In this document: positions 24,887-33,725 of the stretch, in pieces
Position numbering within the stretch: position 1 is the first letter of the stretch
How the letters are laid out: each line of letters opens with the position of its first letter
Source of the DNA: Pseudomonas fluorescens
Lineage (GTDB): Bacteria > Pseudomonadota > Gammaproteobacteria > Pseudomonadales > Pseudomonadaceae
Assembly: GCF_000730425.1 (NCBI RefSeq)
Contig: NZ_CP008896.1
Coordinates: 3,286,001-3,350,000 of the forward strand
Length of the DNA stretch: 64,000 nucleotides
Direction of reading: 5' to 3'
Translations under genes and position numbers: made by a program
The notes under the pieces: generated by a model
Told to the model about the DNA's origin: nothing
The model's input: only the letters and a program-made list of their open reading frames with translations
Database searches by the model: none

Positions 24887-25639
24887 ATGACCGATACACC
24901 GCTGACCCCCGCCGACTTTGAACAGGCCTTGCGGGCCAAGGGCGCCTTCTACCATATCCACCACCCCTATCATGTGGCGATGTATGAAGGCCGGGCGACT
25001 CGCGAACAGATCCAGGGCTGGGTTGCCAACCGTTTCTACTACCAGGTGAACATTCCACTGAAGGACGCTGCGATCCTGGCCAACTGCCCGGATCGGGAAA
25101 TCCGCCGCGAGTGGATCCAGCGCCTGCTCGACCATGACGGCGCCCCTGGCGAAGACGGCGGCATCGAAGCCTGGCTGCGCCTGGGCCAGGCGGTGGGCCT
25201 GGACCCGGATCAACTGCGCTCCCAGGAACTCGTGTTACCCGGTGTGCGGTTTGCCGTCGATGCCTACGTCAACTTCGCCCGCCGGGCCAGTTGGCAGGAA
25301 GCCGCCAGCAGCTCCCTGACCGAGTTGTTCGCCCCTCAGATCCACCAGTCACGCCTCGACAGCTGGCCCCAGCATTACCCATGGATCGACCCTGCCGGCT
25401 ATGCGTATTTCCGCACCCGCCTGGGCCAGGCCCGACGCGACGTCGAGCACGGGCTGGCGATCACCCTGGAACACTACACCACCCGTGCGGGCCAGGAGCG
25501 GATGCTGGAGATTCTCCAGTTCAAACTGGACATTCTGTGGAGCATGCTCGATGCCATGAGCATGGCCTATGAACTGAACCGCCCGCCTTATCACAGCGTG
25601 ACCACGCAGCGGGCCTGGCATAAAGGGATCACCCTATGA
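24887..25639 (+). CDS. pqqC: PqqC, pyrroloquinoline-quinone synthase
   Basis: The 250-residue all-helical oxidase catalyses the final ring closure and eight-electron oxidation to PQQ. The signature [29 protein letters not shown] at about 24-52 is typical; catalytic histidines and a tyrosine-rich C-terminus ([13 protein letters not shown]) are present. Its stop overlaps the pqqD start by four bases. Confidence 0.97.
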   Translation: MTDTPLTPADFEQALRAKGAFYHIHHPYHVAMYEGRATREQIQGWVANRFYYQVNIPLKDAAILANCPDREIRREWIQRLLDHDGAPGEDGGIEAWLRLGQAVGLDPDQLRSQELVLPGVRFAVDAYVNFARRASWQEAASSSLTELFAPQIHQSRLDSWPQHYPWIDPAGYAYFRTRLGQARRDVEHGLAITLEHYTTRAGQERMLEILQFKLDILWSMLDAMSMAYELNRPPYHSVTTQRAWHKGITL

Positions 25640-25911
25640 GTTTCGACCGCAGCAAAAAGCCGGCGTGGCGCCAGGGCTATCGCTACCAATACGAGCCAGC
25701 GCAGAAAGGCCACGTATTGCTGTACCCCGAAGGCATGATCAAGCTCAACGACAGTGCCGCCTTGATCGGCGGCCTGATCGATGGCGAGCGCAGTGTGGCA
25801 GCCATCATTGGCGAGCTGGAGCAACAATTCCCAGGCGTGCCCGAACTCGGTGAAGACATCGAGCAGTTCATGGAGGTCGCACGTGCAGAGCACTGGATCG
25901 AACTTGCCTGA
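25636..25911 (+). CDS. pqqD: PqqD, PqqA-binding chaperone
   Basis: The 91-residue protein of the RRE type binds PqqA and presents it to PqqE. It has the typical [30 protein letters not shown] opening and a C-terminal helix containing [16 protein letters not shown]. It overlaps pqqC by four bases and pqqE by 29. Confidence 0.96.
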   Translation: MSFDRSKKPAWRQGYRYQYEPAQKGHVLLYPEGMIKLNDSAALIGGLIDGERSVAAIIGELEQQFPGVPELGEDIEQFMEVARAEHWIELA

Positions 25912-27034
25912 AACACCCGCGATCGGCCTGCCGCTCTGGTTGCTCGCCGAGCTGACCTACCGCTGCCCGCTACAGTGCCCGTATTGCTCCAACCCACTGG
26001 ATTTCGCCGAGCAGGGCAAGGAGTTGAGCACCGAGCAGTGGATCAAGGTGTTTCGCGAGGCTCGGGAAATGGGCGCAGCCCAACTGGGGTTTTCCGGCGG
26101 TGAGCCGCTGGTGCGTCAGGACCTCGCCGAACTGATCGGCGAAGCGCGCAAGCTGGGGTTCTATACCAACCTGATCACCTCCGGCATCGGCCTGACCGAG
26201 CAGAAGATCAGCGACTTCAAGAAGGCTGGCCTGGACCATATCCAGATCAGCTTCCAGGCCAGCGACGAGCAGGTGAACAACCTGCTGGCCGGCTCCAAAA
26301 AAGCCTTTGCGCAGAAGCTGGAGATGGCCCGGGCGGTCAAAGCCCATGGCTATCCAATGGTGCTGAACTTTGTTACCCACAGGCACAACATCGACAAGAT
26401 CGACCGCATCATCGAGCTGTGTATTGCCCTTGAGGCGGACTTTGTCGAACTCGCCACCTGCCAGTTCTACGGCTGGGCGCAACTCAACCGCGTTGGCCTG
26501 CTGCCGACCCAGGCGCAACTGACCCGTGCCGAACGCATCACCAACGAATACCGCGCCAAGCTGGAAGCCGAAGATCATCCCTGCAAATTGATCTTTGTTA
26601 CGCCGGACTACTACGAGGAACGCCCGAAGGCCTGTATGAATGGCTGGGGCAGTATCTTTCTGACAGTCACACCAGACGGTACGGCCCTACCTTGTCACGG
26701 CGCCCGACAGATGCCAGTGCAGTTTCCCAATGTGCGTGACCACAGCATGCAGCACATCTGGTACGACTCGTTTGGCTTCAACCGCTTTCGCGGCTATGAC
26801 TGGATGCCCGAGCCATGCCGCTCGTGCGACGAGAAGGAAAAGGACTTCGGCGGCTGCCGCTGCCAGGCGTTCATGCTGACTGGCGACGCCAGCAACGCCG
26901 ACCCGGTCTGCAGCAAGTCCGCCGATCACGGCATCATCCTCAATGCCCGCCGGGAAGCCGAGCACGCTATGCAAACCATCGAACAACTGGCGTTTCGCAA
27001 TGAGCGCAACTCACGGCTGATCGCCAAAGGCTGA
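25883..27034 (+). CDS. pqqE: PqqE, radical SAM glutamate-tyrosine cross-linking enzyme
   Basis: The product has 383 residues from a GTG at 25883, with TGGAGG six bases upstream inside pqqD; no ATG is closer to the conserved N-terminus. The radical-SAM Cx3Cx2C is CPLQCPYC at 28-35. The SPASM-type auxiliary cluster cysteines are [14 protein letters not shown] and GGCRCQAF to the later PVCSK. It forms the C-C bond between Glu and Tyr of PqqA. The longer frame upstream to 25781 is the shadow of pqqD. Confidence 0.96.
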   Translation: MQSTGSNLPETPAIGLPLWLLAELTYRCPLQCPYCSNPLDFAEQGKELSTEQWIKVFREAREMGAAQLGFSGGEPLVRQDLAELIGEARKLGFYTNLITSGIGLTEQKISDFKKAGLDHIQISFQASDEQVNNLLAGSKKAFAQKLEMARAVKAHGYPMVLNFVTHRHNIDKIDRIIELCIALEADFVELATCQFYGWAQLNRVGLLPTQAQLTRAERITNEYRAKLEAEDHPCKLIFVTPDYYEERPKACMNGWGSIFLTVTPDGTALPCHGARQMPVQFPNVRDHSMQHIWYDSFGFNRFRGYDWMPEPCRSCDEKEKDFGGCRCQAFMLTGDASNADPVCSKSADHGIILNARREAEHAMQTIEQLAFRNERNSRLIAKG

Positions 27035-27038
27035 CGGG

Positions 27039-27197
27039 TCAGCGCTTGGCGATGATGTACACCGCATGCACGATGCCCGGGATGTAGCCACACAGGGTCA
27101 GCAGGATATTCAGCCAGAACGCGCCGGCGAAGCCTACTTGCAGGAACACACCCACGGGCGGCAACACAATGGCGATGATGATACGAATGAAATCCAT
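27039..27197 (-). CDS. Pmp3/YqaE-family small membrane protein
   Basis: This 52-codon gene encodes MDFIRIIIAIVLPPVGVFLQ and continues VGFAGAFWLNILLTLCGYIP to GIVHAVYIIAKR. The two membrane helices and the LPPxGVFLQxG...LNILLTxxGYIPGIxHAxY pattern are the Pmp3 (UPF0057) signature. These proteins sit in the inner membrane and are linked to stress or membrane potential in other organisms. It faces pqqE tail to tail, with five bases between the stops. Confidence 0.92.
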   Translation of the reverse strand: MDFIRIIIAIVLPPVGVFLQVGFAGAFWLNILLTLCGYIPGIVHAVYIIAKR

Positions 27198-27422
27198 GGG
27201 TCAGCTCCGAAAAATCGGCTCGTGTGAGCCGTACAGTTAATCGACCCTGGGCGCGCGTGAGGGTTCAGTAGGATCTGGCACGGGGCTATCCTCCTCAGGC
27301 GAGGATTTCCAGCCCATGCTTTTGCACGATGCTCAGCAACGTGAGCGCCATGCCGATGCCCGCTAAAGAGCCGTTTATTTCGATAAGCCTCAAGCCTCCT
27401 TTTCAATCCAAAAATGACACGC
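27198..27422. other. Intergenic region between pmp3-like gene and aminotransferase terminator
   Basis: About 225 bases. On the minus strand a stop-free stretch at about 27297-27390 would read ...SLAGIGMALTLLSIVQKHGLEI-LA-stop with AAGGAGG near its 5' side, but no proper start is placed well. I see no recognised gene, though a degenerate small gene is possible. The Pmp3 promoter must lie here. Confidence 0.4.
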
Positions 27423-27461
27423 AAAAAAACGCCCCCAGCCAAAAGAATCAGGCTGGAGGCG
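27423..27461 (-). terminator. Terminator of the aminotransferase gene
   Basis: On the minus strand CGCCTCCAGCC, a 10-base loop and GGCTGGGGGCG form an 11-bp stem with one mismatch, followed by seven T residues (27423-27429). It lies 34 bases after the aminotransferase stop codon. Confidence 0.85.
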
Positions 27462-27495
27462 CCGCGTATACCGCGAGACGGTTCAGGAATAAGGG

Positions 27496-28776
27496 TTAAA
27501 CGGCAATGCCCTTGCGGCATTGCAGTTGGGCGGTGTGCACACGGGAGAACGCCCGGGCCAGACGCAGCAGCATTTCGTCAATGCTACTCTTGCTCACCGT
27601 CAACGCCGGGGTGAAGCTCAGGCAGTCGGGCTGTGGGGCATAAAGGATCAGGCCTTCATAAAGTGCCGCCTTGACCACCGCATCTGCCGAATCATCTGAC
27701 AAGGCCAGGCCCAACAACAGGCCCTGGCCTCGCAGCTCGCCCTGGCCATATCGACGGGCAAGGCGCGCCAAACCCTCGGACAGATACTGGCCAATATCGC
27801 GGACATGCTCGAAGAAGCCGTGCCCCAGTACACTATCGAGCACGGCAACTCCGGCAGCCGCCATCAGGGCATTGCCATGGTGAGTGCCGTCCAGCTCACC
27901 CAATTCAAAGCAGCACGCTTTGCCGCGAGCCAGCAGCGCTGCCAATGGCACTCCGCCGCCCAGGCCTTTGCCAAGGGCGACGATGTCGGCGCGCACGCCG
28001 TAGCGTTGCTCGGCCAGCAGGGTGCCGCAACGGCCCATCCCGGTTTGTACTTCGTCAAGGATCAGCAGGATGCCCAGCTCCCGGCATAGCCGCTCAACCC
28101 CCTTGAGGTAATGTTCGGTGGCTGGAATGACACCCGCGTCGCCCTGGATCGGCTCCAGCATGATTGCCACGGTTTGCGCATCGACCGCCTCATGCAGGGC
28201 CGGTAAATCGTTGAACGGCACGTGGCAAAAACCGGGCAGTTGCGGTTCGAAACGATTGTTGCCAGTCCCCCCCGAGGCCGCCAGTGTGGCCAGGTTGCGG
28301 CCGTGACAGGCATTGCCCGCAGTGATAATGCGAGAGGCGCCGCCACGGTGCAGTTGGCCCCACTTGCGCGCCAACTTGATGGCCGCCTCGCAGGCCTCCG
28401 TCCCGCTGTTGAGCAGGTAGGCCTGGTCACTGCCGGTGCTGTGGCACAGGCGCTCCACCAGGTTCAGTTGGTTGCGGTTGTACAGCCCGATGCCAGGATT
28501 GATCAGGGCCTGCGCCTGGTCAGCCAACGCGCGCACCAGCACCGAGGGGCTGTGGCCAAGGCTGTTGGCAGCGCCGCCCTGGGTAAAGTCCAGGTACGCA
28601 CGGTCTGCACTGTCCCAAAGCCAGGATCCCTGGCCACGCACGAAAATCTGAGGTGGCCGGGCCACGGTGGGCATCAGGGATTGGCTGGAACGCTCATCGC
28701 GCAACGTCGGGGTTTTCCCGTCCAGTAGCAGATCATCCAGGCTCGGTGCCGGGCGGCGCAGGTTGAACAGGTTCAT
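27496..28776 (-). CDS. Class III PLP-dependent aminotransferase (acetylornithine/4-aminobutyrate type)
   Basis: The product has 426 residues from the ATG at 28776 (MNLFNLRRPAPSLDDLLL); the open extension to 28977 has no conserved content. The PLP site is LILDEVQTGMGRCG, then DIVALGKGLGGGVPLAALL with the Schiff-base lysine in LGKGLGG; the phosphate-binding NSGTEACEAAIKLAR is present. A homologue next to pqq genes in P. putida is annotated acetylornithine aminotransferase. Proximity to davBA raises the option of 5-aminovalerate as substrate, but this is only positional. A divergent LysR gene lies 206 bases away. Confidence 0.88.
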   Translation of the reverse strand: MNLFNLRRPAPSLDDLLLDGKTPTLRDERSSQSLMPTVARPPQIFVRGQGSWLWDSADRAYLDFTQGGAANSLGHSPSVLVRALADQAQALINPGIGLYNRNQLNLVERLCHSTGSDQAYLLNSGTEACEAAIKLARKWGQLHRGGASRIITAGNACHGRNLATLAASGGTGNNRFEPQLPGFCHVPFNDLPALHEAVDAQTVAIMLEPIQGDAGVIPATEHYLKGVERLCRELGILLILDEVQTGMGRCGTLLAEQRYGVRADIVALGKGLGGGVPLAALLARGKACCFELGELDGTHHGNALMAAAGVAVLDSVLGHGFFEHVRDIGQYLSEGLARLARRYGQGELRGQGLLLGLALSDDSADAVVKAALYEGLILYAPQPDCLSFTPALTVSKSSIDEMLLRLARAFSRVHTAQLQCRKGIAV

Positions 28777-28982
28777 GCCCGCACACTCCACAGGTTGTTG
28801 GCAACCCAAAATTGGCGGGAACCCACCAAGCCATTTTTTGCCTTGCCTATGTAAACACCATCGCTGTAAACGGTATTCATCGCGCGTCTCGGCCCTGTAA
28901 GCCCTGTGAATAGGCGCTAGACTAGGCGCCTTGAGGGCGTACAGCCATTTCGATTTTCCAGCTTTTTCGATAAGCATTACTT

Positions 28983-29903
28983 ATGGATTTCAAACAACTG
29001 CGTTATTTCGTCGCGGTGTACGAAGAAGGTCATGTCGGCCGGGCCGCCGAGCGCCTGTCGATCTCCCAACCGGCGCTGTCGCAACAGATCCGCCAATTGG
29101 AGCAGCACCTGGACGTAAGCCTGTTCGAACGCAGCAGCAAACGCCTGTTGCCAACCCTGGCCGCCCACACCCTGTACAACCACGCCCTGCCCTTGCTCGA
29201 TGGTATGCAGCAAGCCGTCGAGGCGTTGCGCCACTTCAAGGGGCAAGCCCTGCGCACCCTGGCCATCGGCGTGCTGCAAACCGTGCATACCAGCCTGGTG
29301 CCGCAGATGCTCGAACGGGTGCGCAAGGCCCAGCCGCACCTGGTAGTGCAGATCTACGAGTTGACGGGCCTGGAGATCGAACGTCGCCTGCTCAATGGCT
29401 CACTGGACATTGGCATCAGCTACCTACCGGCACGCCAGCCCGGTTTGCACGGCGTATTGCTGTATGAAGATGAACTGAAAGTCGTCATCCCGGCCGACCA
29501 TCCCCTGCGTGAATTCAAGAAAGTCTCCCTCAAGCAGGCGGCAGAACTGCCCATGTTGCTGCTGGGGGAAGAGTTCCAGATCAGGCAGATCTGGCAGGCG
29601 CAACTGACGAACCTGGGACGCCGGCCGCAGGTACAGGCCGAACTGAATACCATGGTGGGGATTCTCGACAGCCTGCCCTACACCAAACTGGCGACGGTAC
29701 TGCCGGGCCGTTCTCAGGACGAACACAACAGCCAGGCGCTGCTGTGGAAACCCTTGAGCGAACCACGGGTGCCGCTGAAGGTGGGGTTGGTGTGTCGGGA
29801 CGTGCAACGTCAGCAGGCAACGCTTGAGCTGCTGCGCACCTTGCTCGAAGGCGTGATGAATGGTCCACATGGGGCGGCGACCATGGTAGACGGGCTGGCC
29901 TGA
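28983..29903 (+). CDS. LysR-family transcriptional regulator
   Basis: The 306-residue product has the N-terminal helix-turn-helix MDFKQLRYFVAVYEEGHVGRAAERLSISQPALSQQIRQLE and a type 2 periplasmic-binding-like effector domain (LAIGVLQTVHTSLVPQML onward). Its divergent position suggests control of the aminotransferase gene and itself from the shared 206-base gap. The inducer is unknown; LysR proteins with the 'QPALSQQIRQLE' helix are often related to CynR-like regulators. Confidence 0.92.
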   Translation: MDFKQLRYFVAVYEEGHVGRAAERLSISQPALSQQIRQLEQHLDVSLFERSSKRLLPTLAAHTLYNHALPLLDGMQQAVEALRHFKGQALRTLAIGVLQTVHTSLVPQMLERVRKAQPHLVVQIYELTGLEIERRLLNGSLDIGISYLPARQPGLHGVLLYEDELKVVIPADHPLREFKKVSLKQAAELPMLLLGEEFQIRQIWQAQLTNLGRRPQVQAELNTMVGILDSLPYTKLATVLPGRSQDEHNSQALLWKPLSEPRVPLKVGLVCRDVQRQQATLELLRTLLEGVMNGPHGAATMVDGLA

Positions 29904-29927
29904 ACTTTTTCGCGGGCAATAAGAAAA

Positions 29928-29946
29928 CCCCGCCGAAGCGGGGCTT
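29928..29946 (+). terminator. Terminator after the LysR gene
   Basis: CCCCGC-CGAA-GCGGGG (29928-29943) with AAAA on the 5' side and CTTT on the 3' side can act on both strands. It lies 24 bases after the regulator stop. Confidence 0.75.
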
Positions 29947-30128
29947 TGCAGACTGTTTCCCTGACATCCATTTCACTCCGCCATCCTGGCAGAATCCTAC
30001 GTGTCCATGTTGTTGCTTTGCGCTTCCTGCGCGACGTCCATGTGAAGTAGATTAGCCGTGGATCCAATCTGGCGATAGAGGACGATTAGCAGCACGTCAT
30101 GTAAGAGAATGCTTACACGCCCTCCCCC

Positions 30129-31907
30129 TTAGAACTGCGTTTCGTCCAGCAAGAACAGCGATTCACTACCGGCCTTCACCGAGGCACTCAGGGAGTGGAT
30201 ACGCGGCAGCAGGCGGGCAAAGTAGAAGCGCGCCGTCCCCAGTTTGCTGGCATAGAAGTCTTCTTCAGCCTCCTTGCCCAAGGCCGCCTTGGCCATCAAG
30301 GCCCACATGTAGGCATAGGCCATGTAGCCAAAGGCATGCAGATACTCCACCGAGGCCGCACCGATTTCATTCGGGTTGGTCTTGGCGCGATCCAATACCC
30401 AGGCGGTCAGGTTGTCGAGTTCGTCCACCGCAGCGCTCAGCGGCAGGGTGAACTCGCCCAGGTCGCTGCTGGCGGTGGTGATGAAATGGCGCACCTCATC
30501 AGCGAACAGGGTGTAGAACGCCCCACCACTGCCAACAATCTTGCGCCCCATCAAGTCCAGCGCCTGGATGCCGTTGGTGCCTTCGTAGATCTGGGTAATG
30601 CGCACATCACGCACCAACTGCTCCTGACCCCACTCGCGAATATAGCCATGGCCGCCAAAAATCTGTTGGCCGTGCACGGTGGTTTCCAAGCCCAGGTCGG
30701 TGAGGAACGCCTTGGAGACCGGGGTCAACAGCGCCACCAGGTCATCCGCACGCTTGCGGGTCGCGGCGTCTTCACTGAACTTGGCGGTGTCCAATTGCAT
30801 CGCCACATAGGTGGAGAATGCACGGCCGCCTTCGTTCGCCGCCTTCATGGTCAACAGCATGCGACGCACATCAGGGTGATTGATGATCGGGTCGGCGATC
30901 TTGTCTTTGGCCTTGGGGCCCGTCGGCGAGCGGCTTTGCAGGCGGTCACGCGCGTATTCGACGGCGTTCTGGTAGGAGCGCTCGCCAGTCGCCAGCCCCT
31001 GGATGCCAACCCCCAGGCGCTCGTAGTTCATCATGGTGAACATCGCCGCCAGGCCACGGTTCGGCTCGCCGACCAGATAGCCAACAGCCTCATCGAAGTT
31101 CATGACACAGGTCGCAGAGGCCTGGATGCCCATCTTGTGTTCGATCGAGCCACAGGTCACCGGGTTGCGCGCACCCAGGCTGCCATCGGCATTGACCATG
31201 AACTTGGGCACCAGGAACAGCGAGATGCCCTTGGGACCGGCCGGGGCGTCCGGTAACTTTGCCAGCACCAGGTGAATAATGTTTTCGGTGAGGTCGTGCT
31301 CGCCACCAGTGATAAAGATCTTGGTGCCGCTGACCTTGTAGGAGCCGTCCGCCTGAGGCTCGGCCTTGGTGCGGATAATCCCCAGGTCGGTACCGGCATG
31401 GGGCTCGGTCAGGCACATGGAACCGGCCCACACGCCCGCGTACATATTCGGCAGGTAGGTGGCTTTGAGTTCGTCGCTGGCGTGGGTGTTGATCGACACG
31501 CAGGCGCCGGACGTCAGCATCGGGTACAAGCCAAACGCCAGTCCCGACGAGTTGATCATTTCTTCGACCTGGGCCGACACGGCCTTGGGCATGCCCATGC
31601 CACCGTAGGCAGGATCGCCACCCACGCCCACCCAGCCGCCTTCGGCATAGGTCTTGTAAGCTTCGGGGAACCCGGCCGGGGTGCTGACCACGCCATTATC
31701 CCAGCGGCAACCTTCCTCGTCGCCGTTGCGGCTCAACGGGGCGATCGTCTTGGCGGTAACTTTGCCGGCTTCCTCAAGGATTGCTTCGACGGTTTGCGCA
31801 TCCACGGTCTCGGCCAGGGCCGGCAATTGCGCCCACAGCTTGGCAACCTCGAATACTTCGTTGAGGACGAAGCGCATATCGCGCAGCGGCGCTTTGTAGT
31901 CAGCCAT
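30129..31907 (-). CDS. Acyl-CoA dehydrogenase, FadE2/PA0508-like
   Basis: The 592-residue product is an extended FadE-type enzyme with an extra C-terminal domain. It has an N-terminal YKAPLRDMRFVLNEVFE, FAD/substrate block [42 protein letters not shown] and catalytic-glutamate region YEGTNGIQALDLMGRKI. It oxidises fatty acyl-CoA in beta-oxidation using an electron-transfer flavoprotein. It is paralogous to the gene at 33726, sharing the same N-terminal start motif. By synteny with P. aeruginosa PA0506-PA0508 this corresponds to PA0508; chain-length preference is not readable. Confidence 0.9.
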   Translation of the reverse strand: MADYKAPLRDMRFVLNEVFEVAKLWAQLPALAETVDAQTVEAILEEAGKVTAKTIAPLSRNGDEEGCRWDNGVVSTPAGFPEAYKTYAEGGWVGVGGDPAYGGMGMPKAVSAQVEEMINSSGLAFGLYPMLTSGACVSINTHASDELKATYLPNMYAGVWAGSMCLTEPHAGTDLGIIRTKAEPQADGSYKVSGTKIFITGGEHDLTENIIHLVLAKLPDAPAGPKGISLFLVPKFMVNADGSLGARNPVTCGSIEHKMGIQASATCVMNFDEAVGYLVGEPNRGLAAMFTMMNYERLGVGIQGLATGERSYQNAVEYARDRLQSRSPTGPKAKDKIADPIINHPDVRRMLLTMKAANEGGRAFSTYVAMQLDTAKFSEDAATRKRADDLVALLTPVSKAFLTDLGLETTVHGQQIFGGHGYIREWGQEQLVRDVRITQIYEGTNGIQALDLMGRKIVGSGGAFYTLFADEVRHFITTASSDLGEFTLPLSAAVDELDNLTAWVLDRAKTNPNEIGAASVEYLHAFGYMAYAYMWALMAKAALGKEAEEDFYASKLGTARFYFARLLPRIHSLSASVKAGSESLFLLDETQF

Positions 31908-32046
31908 GGCAAACCTCGTGAGAACGTTAAAAGTGATTCGGTAGGATCGGTTTCACAGCCCCAGAGTGTAACCGAACAACTTTTGTGACACATAGGGTCC
32001 GCTTGTGACCAATTGGTATTTATCAGTCACGCAACCTTTGTAGGAG
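31908..32046. other. Intergenic region upstream of the acyl-CoA dehydrogenase at 30129
   Basis: About 139 bases holding the presumed promoter of the 30129 gene. A truncated REP-like TGTAGGAGCCAACTTGCC lies at 32039-32056. No PsrA-like palindrome was seen here. Confidence 0.45.
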
Positions 32047-32050
32047 CCAA

Positions 32051-32148
32051 CTTGCCACGGGCGTAGTCGGCATCGCCTTGGCCCGCGCCCAACTGCGCCT
32101 GCGCCACCAGCGCCATGCGCAGCCACAGGCAGGCATGGTGAGGTCTCC
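32051..32148 (-). pseudogene. Remnant of an acyl-CoA dehydrogenase C-terminus (PA0507-like)
   Basis: On the minus strand this stretch reads HHACLWLRMALVAQAQLGAG and then QGDADYARGKLA without a stop or start codon of its own. This resembles the helix near the end of extended acyl-CoA dehydrogenases (compare [23 protein letters not shown] in the gene at 33726). In P. aeruginosa a third dehydrogenase (PA0507) lies between the two others, so the fragment may be all that is left of it. It is short, so chance similarity is possible. Confidence 0.45.
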
Positions 32149-32226
32149 GGCGGCAGATGGCTCCAACCTACTGCCGCCGATTGCCCCGGACAATCACTGT
32201 ACGGGCGCTGAATACACCACCATTAC

Positions 32227-33552
32227 TCAACCGGCAGCGCCCTGCATGCGCACCGCGCCACGGCGGTTCTGGCCAGCCGCCACGACACAGTTACGCCCGG
32301 CGCCCTTGGCGTTGTACAGCGCCTGGTCGGCGGATTTGAGCACCTCTTCCGGGGTGCGCTGTTCGGCCTGGCGCTCGGCGACGCCGATGCTCACTGTCAC
32401 CGAAACACTGGAATCACCACCCCCCGAACGTCGCTGGCGGCCCTGATGGTCGTCCTGGGGGCGACTGTCCTGGTTGCGCAACTTGATGTTGTAGTTGGCG
32501 ATGATCTCGCGGATTTCTTCCAGGTGCGGCAGGCACTCGTCCAGGGTCTTGCCGGCGAACACCACGGCAAACTCTTCGCCGCCATACCGATAGGCACGGC
32601 CACCGCCGCTGACTTTCGACAGTTTGCTAGCCACCAGCCGCAGCACCTGGTCACCGACATCGTGGCCGTGGGTGTCGTTGAACCGCTTGAAGTGGTCGAC
32701 GTCGCTCATCGCCAGCACATAGTTGCGCCCCAGGCGCTGCATGCGCTCGTTGAGGGCGCGGCGTCCCGGCAGGCCAGTGAGTTCATCGCGAAAGGCCATT
32801 TGATAGGCCTCATGGGACACTCCCGCCGCGATCATCAACATCACCTGGCTGCACATGATGTTCAAGGTGAACGGCAGGATAAAGGTCTGCGGTAACATCC
32901 AGAACAGCCCCAGCAACCCCACCAGTTGCGCGGCATGCAATGGCCGAGGCTCACGCCAGTACTGCACTGCCAATGCCACAAAGCCCAGGATGAACACCGG
33001 GTACGACAGTTGGATCAAGCTCATCCACGTACCATGCAAGGCCGGCCAGCGAATCTGCGCCAGCCAGTTGAGCAACGGTTCCGGATAACTCTGCGTCAGG
33101 CCCAATGCCACGCTTCCTACGGCGAGCAGCACCGCGCAGCGTGCGACAAAGTCACGGAACAGGTGGGTCTTCTCCTGCCACAGGGCATAGATACTGAACA
33201 GCATCGGCAACAGCAGGCACACCAGATGGAACACCACGGCAGCGTCTTCGCGCACGCGGCCATTGTCGCGGTAGAAATCCGTCTGGGTGTCCAACAGGAA
33301 ATAGGCGACGTACACCGTCACCATCAAGAACAGCTCACGCTGGCGGCGGTACACCGCGCAGTAGGCACCCCCCAACAACAGCACCAGGGTGGGTAGCACG
33401 TTGAACAGGGAAGTGAAGAAGACACTGAGGTCCTTGACGTAAGCAGCCGACAACCCCGCCAGCAATAACAGCAACGATGGTAGGAAATGACTGAAACGGA
33501 CAGCGGACGCGCGCGACAAGGGTAAAGCTCCGACCCACAAAATAGATGGCAC
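32227..33552 (-). CDS. Membrane-bound diguanylate cyclase (GGDEF)
   Basis: The product has about 441 residues from a GTG at 33552 (GAAGG upstream; an alternative GTG lies at 33582). Seven or more membrane segments fill about residues 20-255. The GGDEF domain follows: DELTGLPGRRALNERMQ, DVDHFKRFNDTHGHDVGDQVL and the active loop YRYGGEEFAVVF (GGEEF). It makes cyclic di-GMP from GTP. It separates two acyl-CoA dehydrogenase genes, as PP_0369 does in P. putida. Confidence 0.9.
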   Translation of the reverse strand: MPSILWVGALPLSRASAVRFSHFLPSLLLLLAGLSAAYVKDLSVFFTSLFNVLPTLVLLLGGAYCAVYRRQRELFLMVTVYVAYFLLDTQTDFYRDNGRVREDAAVVFHLVCLLLPMLFSIYALWQEKTHLFRDFVARCAVLLAVGSVALGLTQSYPEPLLNWLAQIRWPALHGTWMSLIQLSYPVFILGFVALAVQYWREPRPLHAAQLVGLLGLFWMLPQTFILPFTLNIMCSQVMLMIAAGVSHEAYQMAFRDELTGLPGRRALNERMQRLGRNYVLAMSDVDHFKRFNDTHGHDVGDQVLRLVASKLSKVSGGGRAYRYGGEEFAVVFAGKTLDECLPHLEEIREIIANYNIKLRNQDSRPQDDHQGRQRRSGGGDSSVSVTVSIGVAERQAEQRTPEEVLKSADQALYNAKGAGRNCVVAAGQNRRGAVRMQGAAG

Positions 33553-33675
33553 AGTGCCTTCACTGCACACAGTTAAGCACACTCAATGTGATCTGCGTCA
33601 CATTGCCATCACTGTAACGGCAGCAAGGCGCAATCCCTGAGCGCACCACTCAGGTTTTTTCACCCGCTCACAAAA

Positions 33676-33705
33676 AAGCCGCCACTCCCGAAAGAGCGGC
33701 GGCTT
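33676..33705 (-). terminator. Terminator of the acyl-CoA dehydrogenase at 33726
   Basis: The minus strand forms AAGCCGCC / GGCGGCTT arms with an inner CTC/GAG pair and a CCGAAA-type loop, followed by a run of T (complement of the A run at 33672-33677). It lies 21 bases after the stop. Confidence 0.85.
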
Positions 33706-33725
33706 GGCAGTGAACCCGCCGAGGC

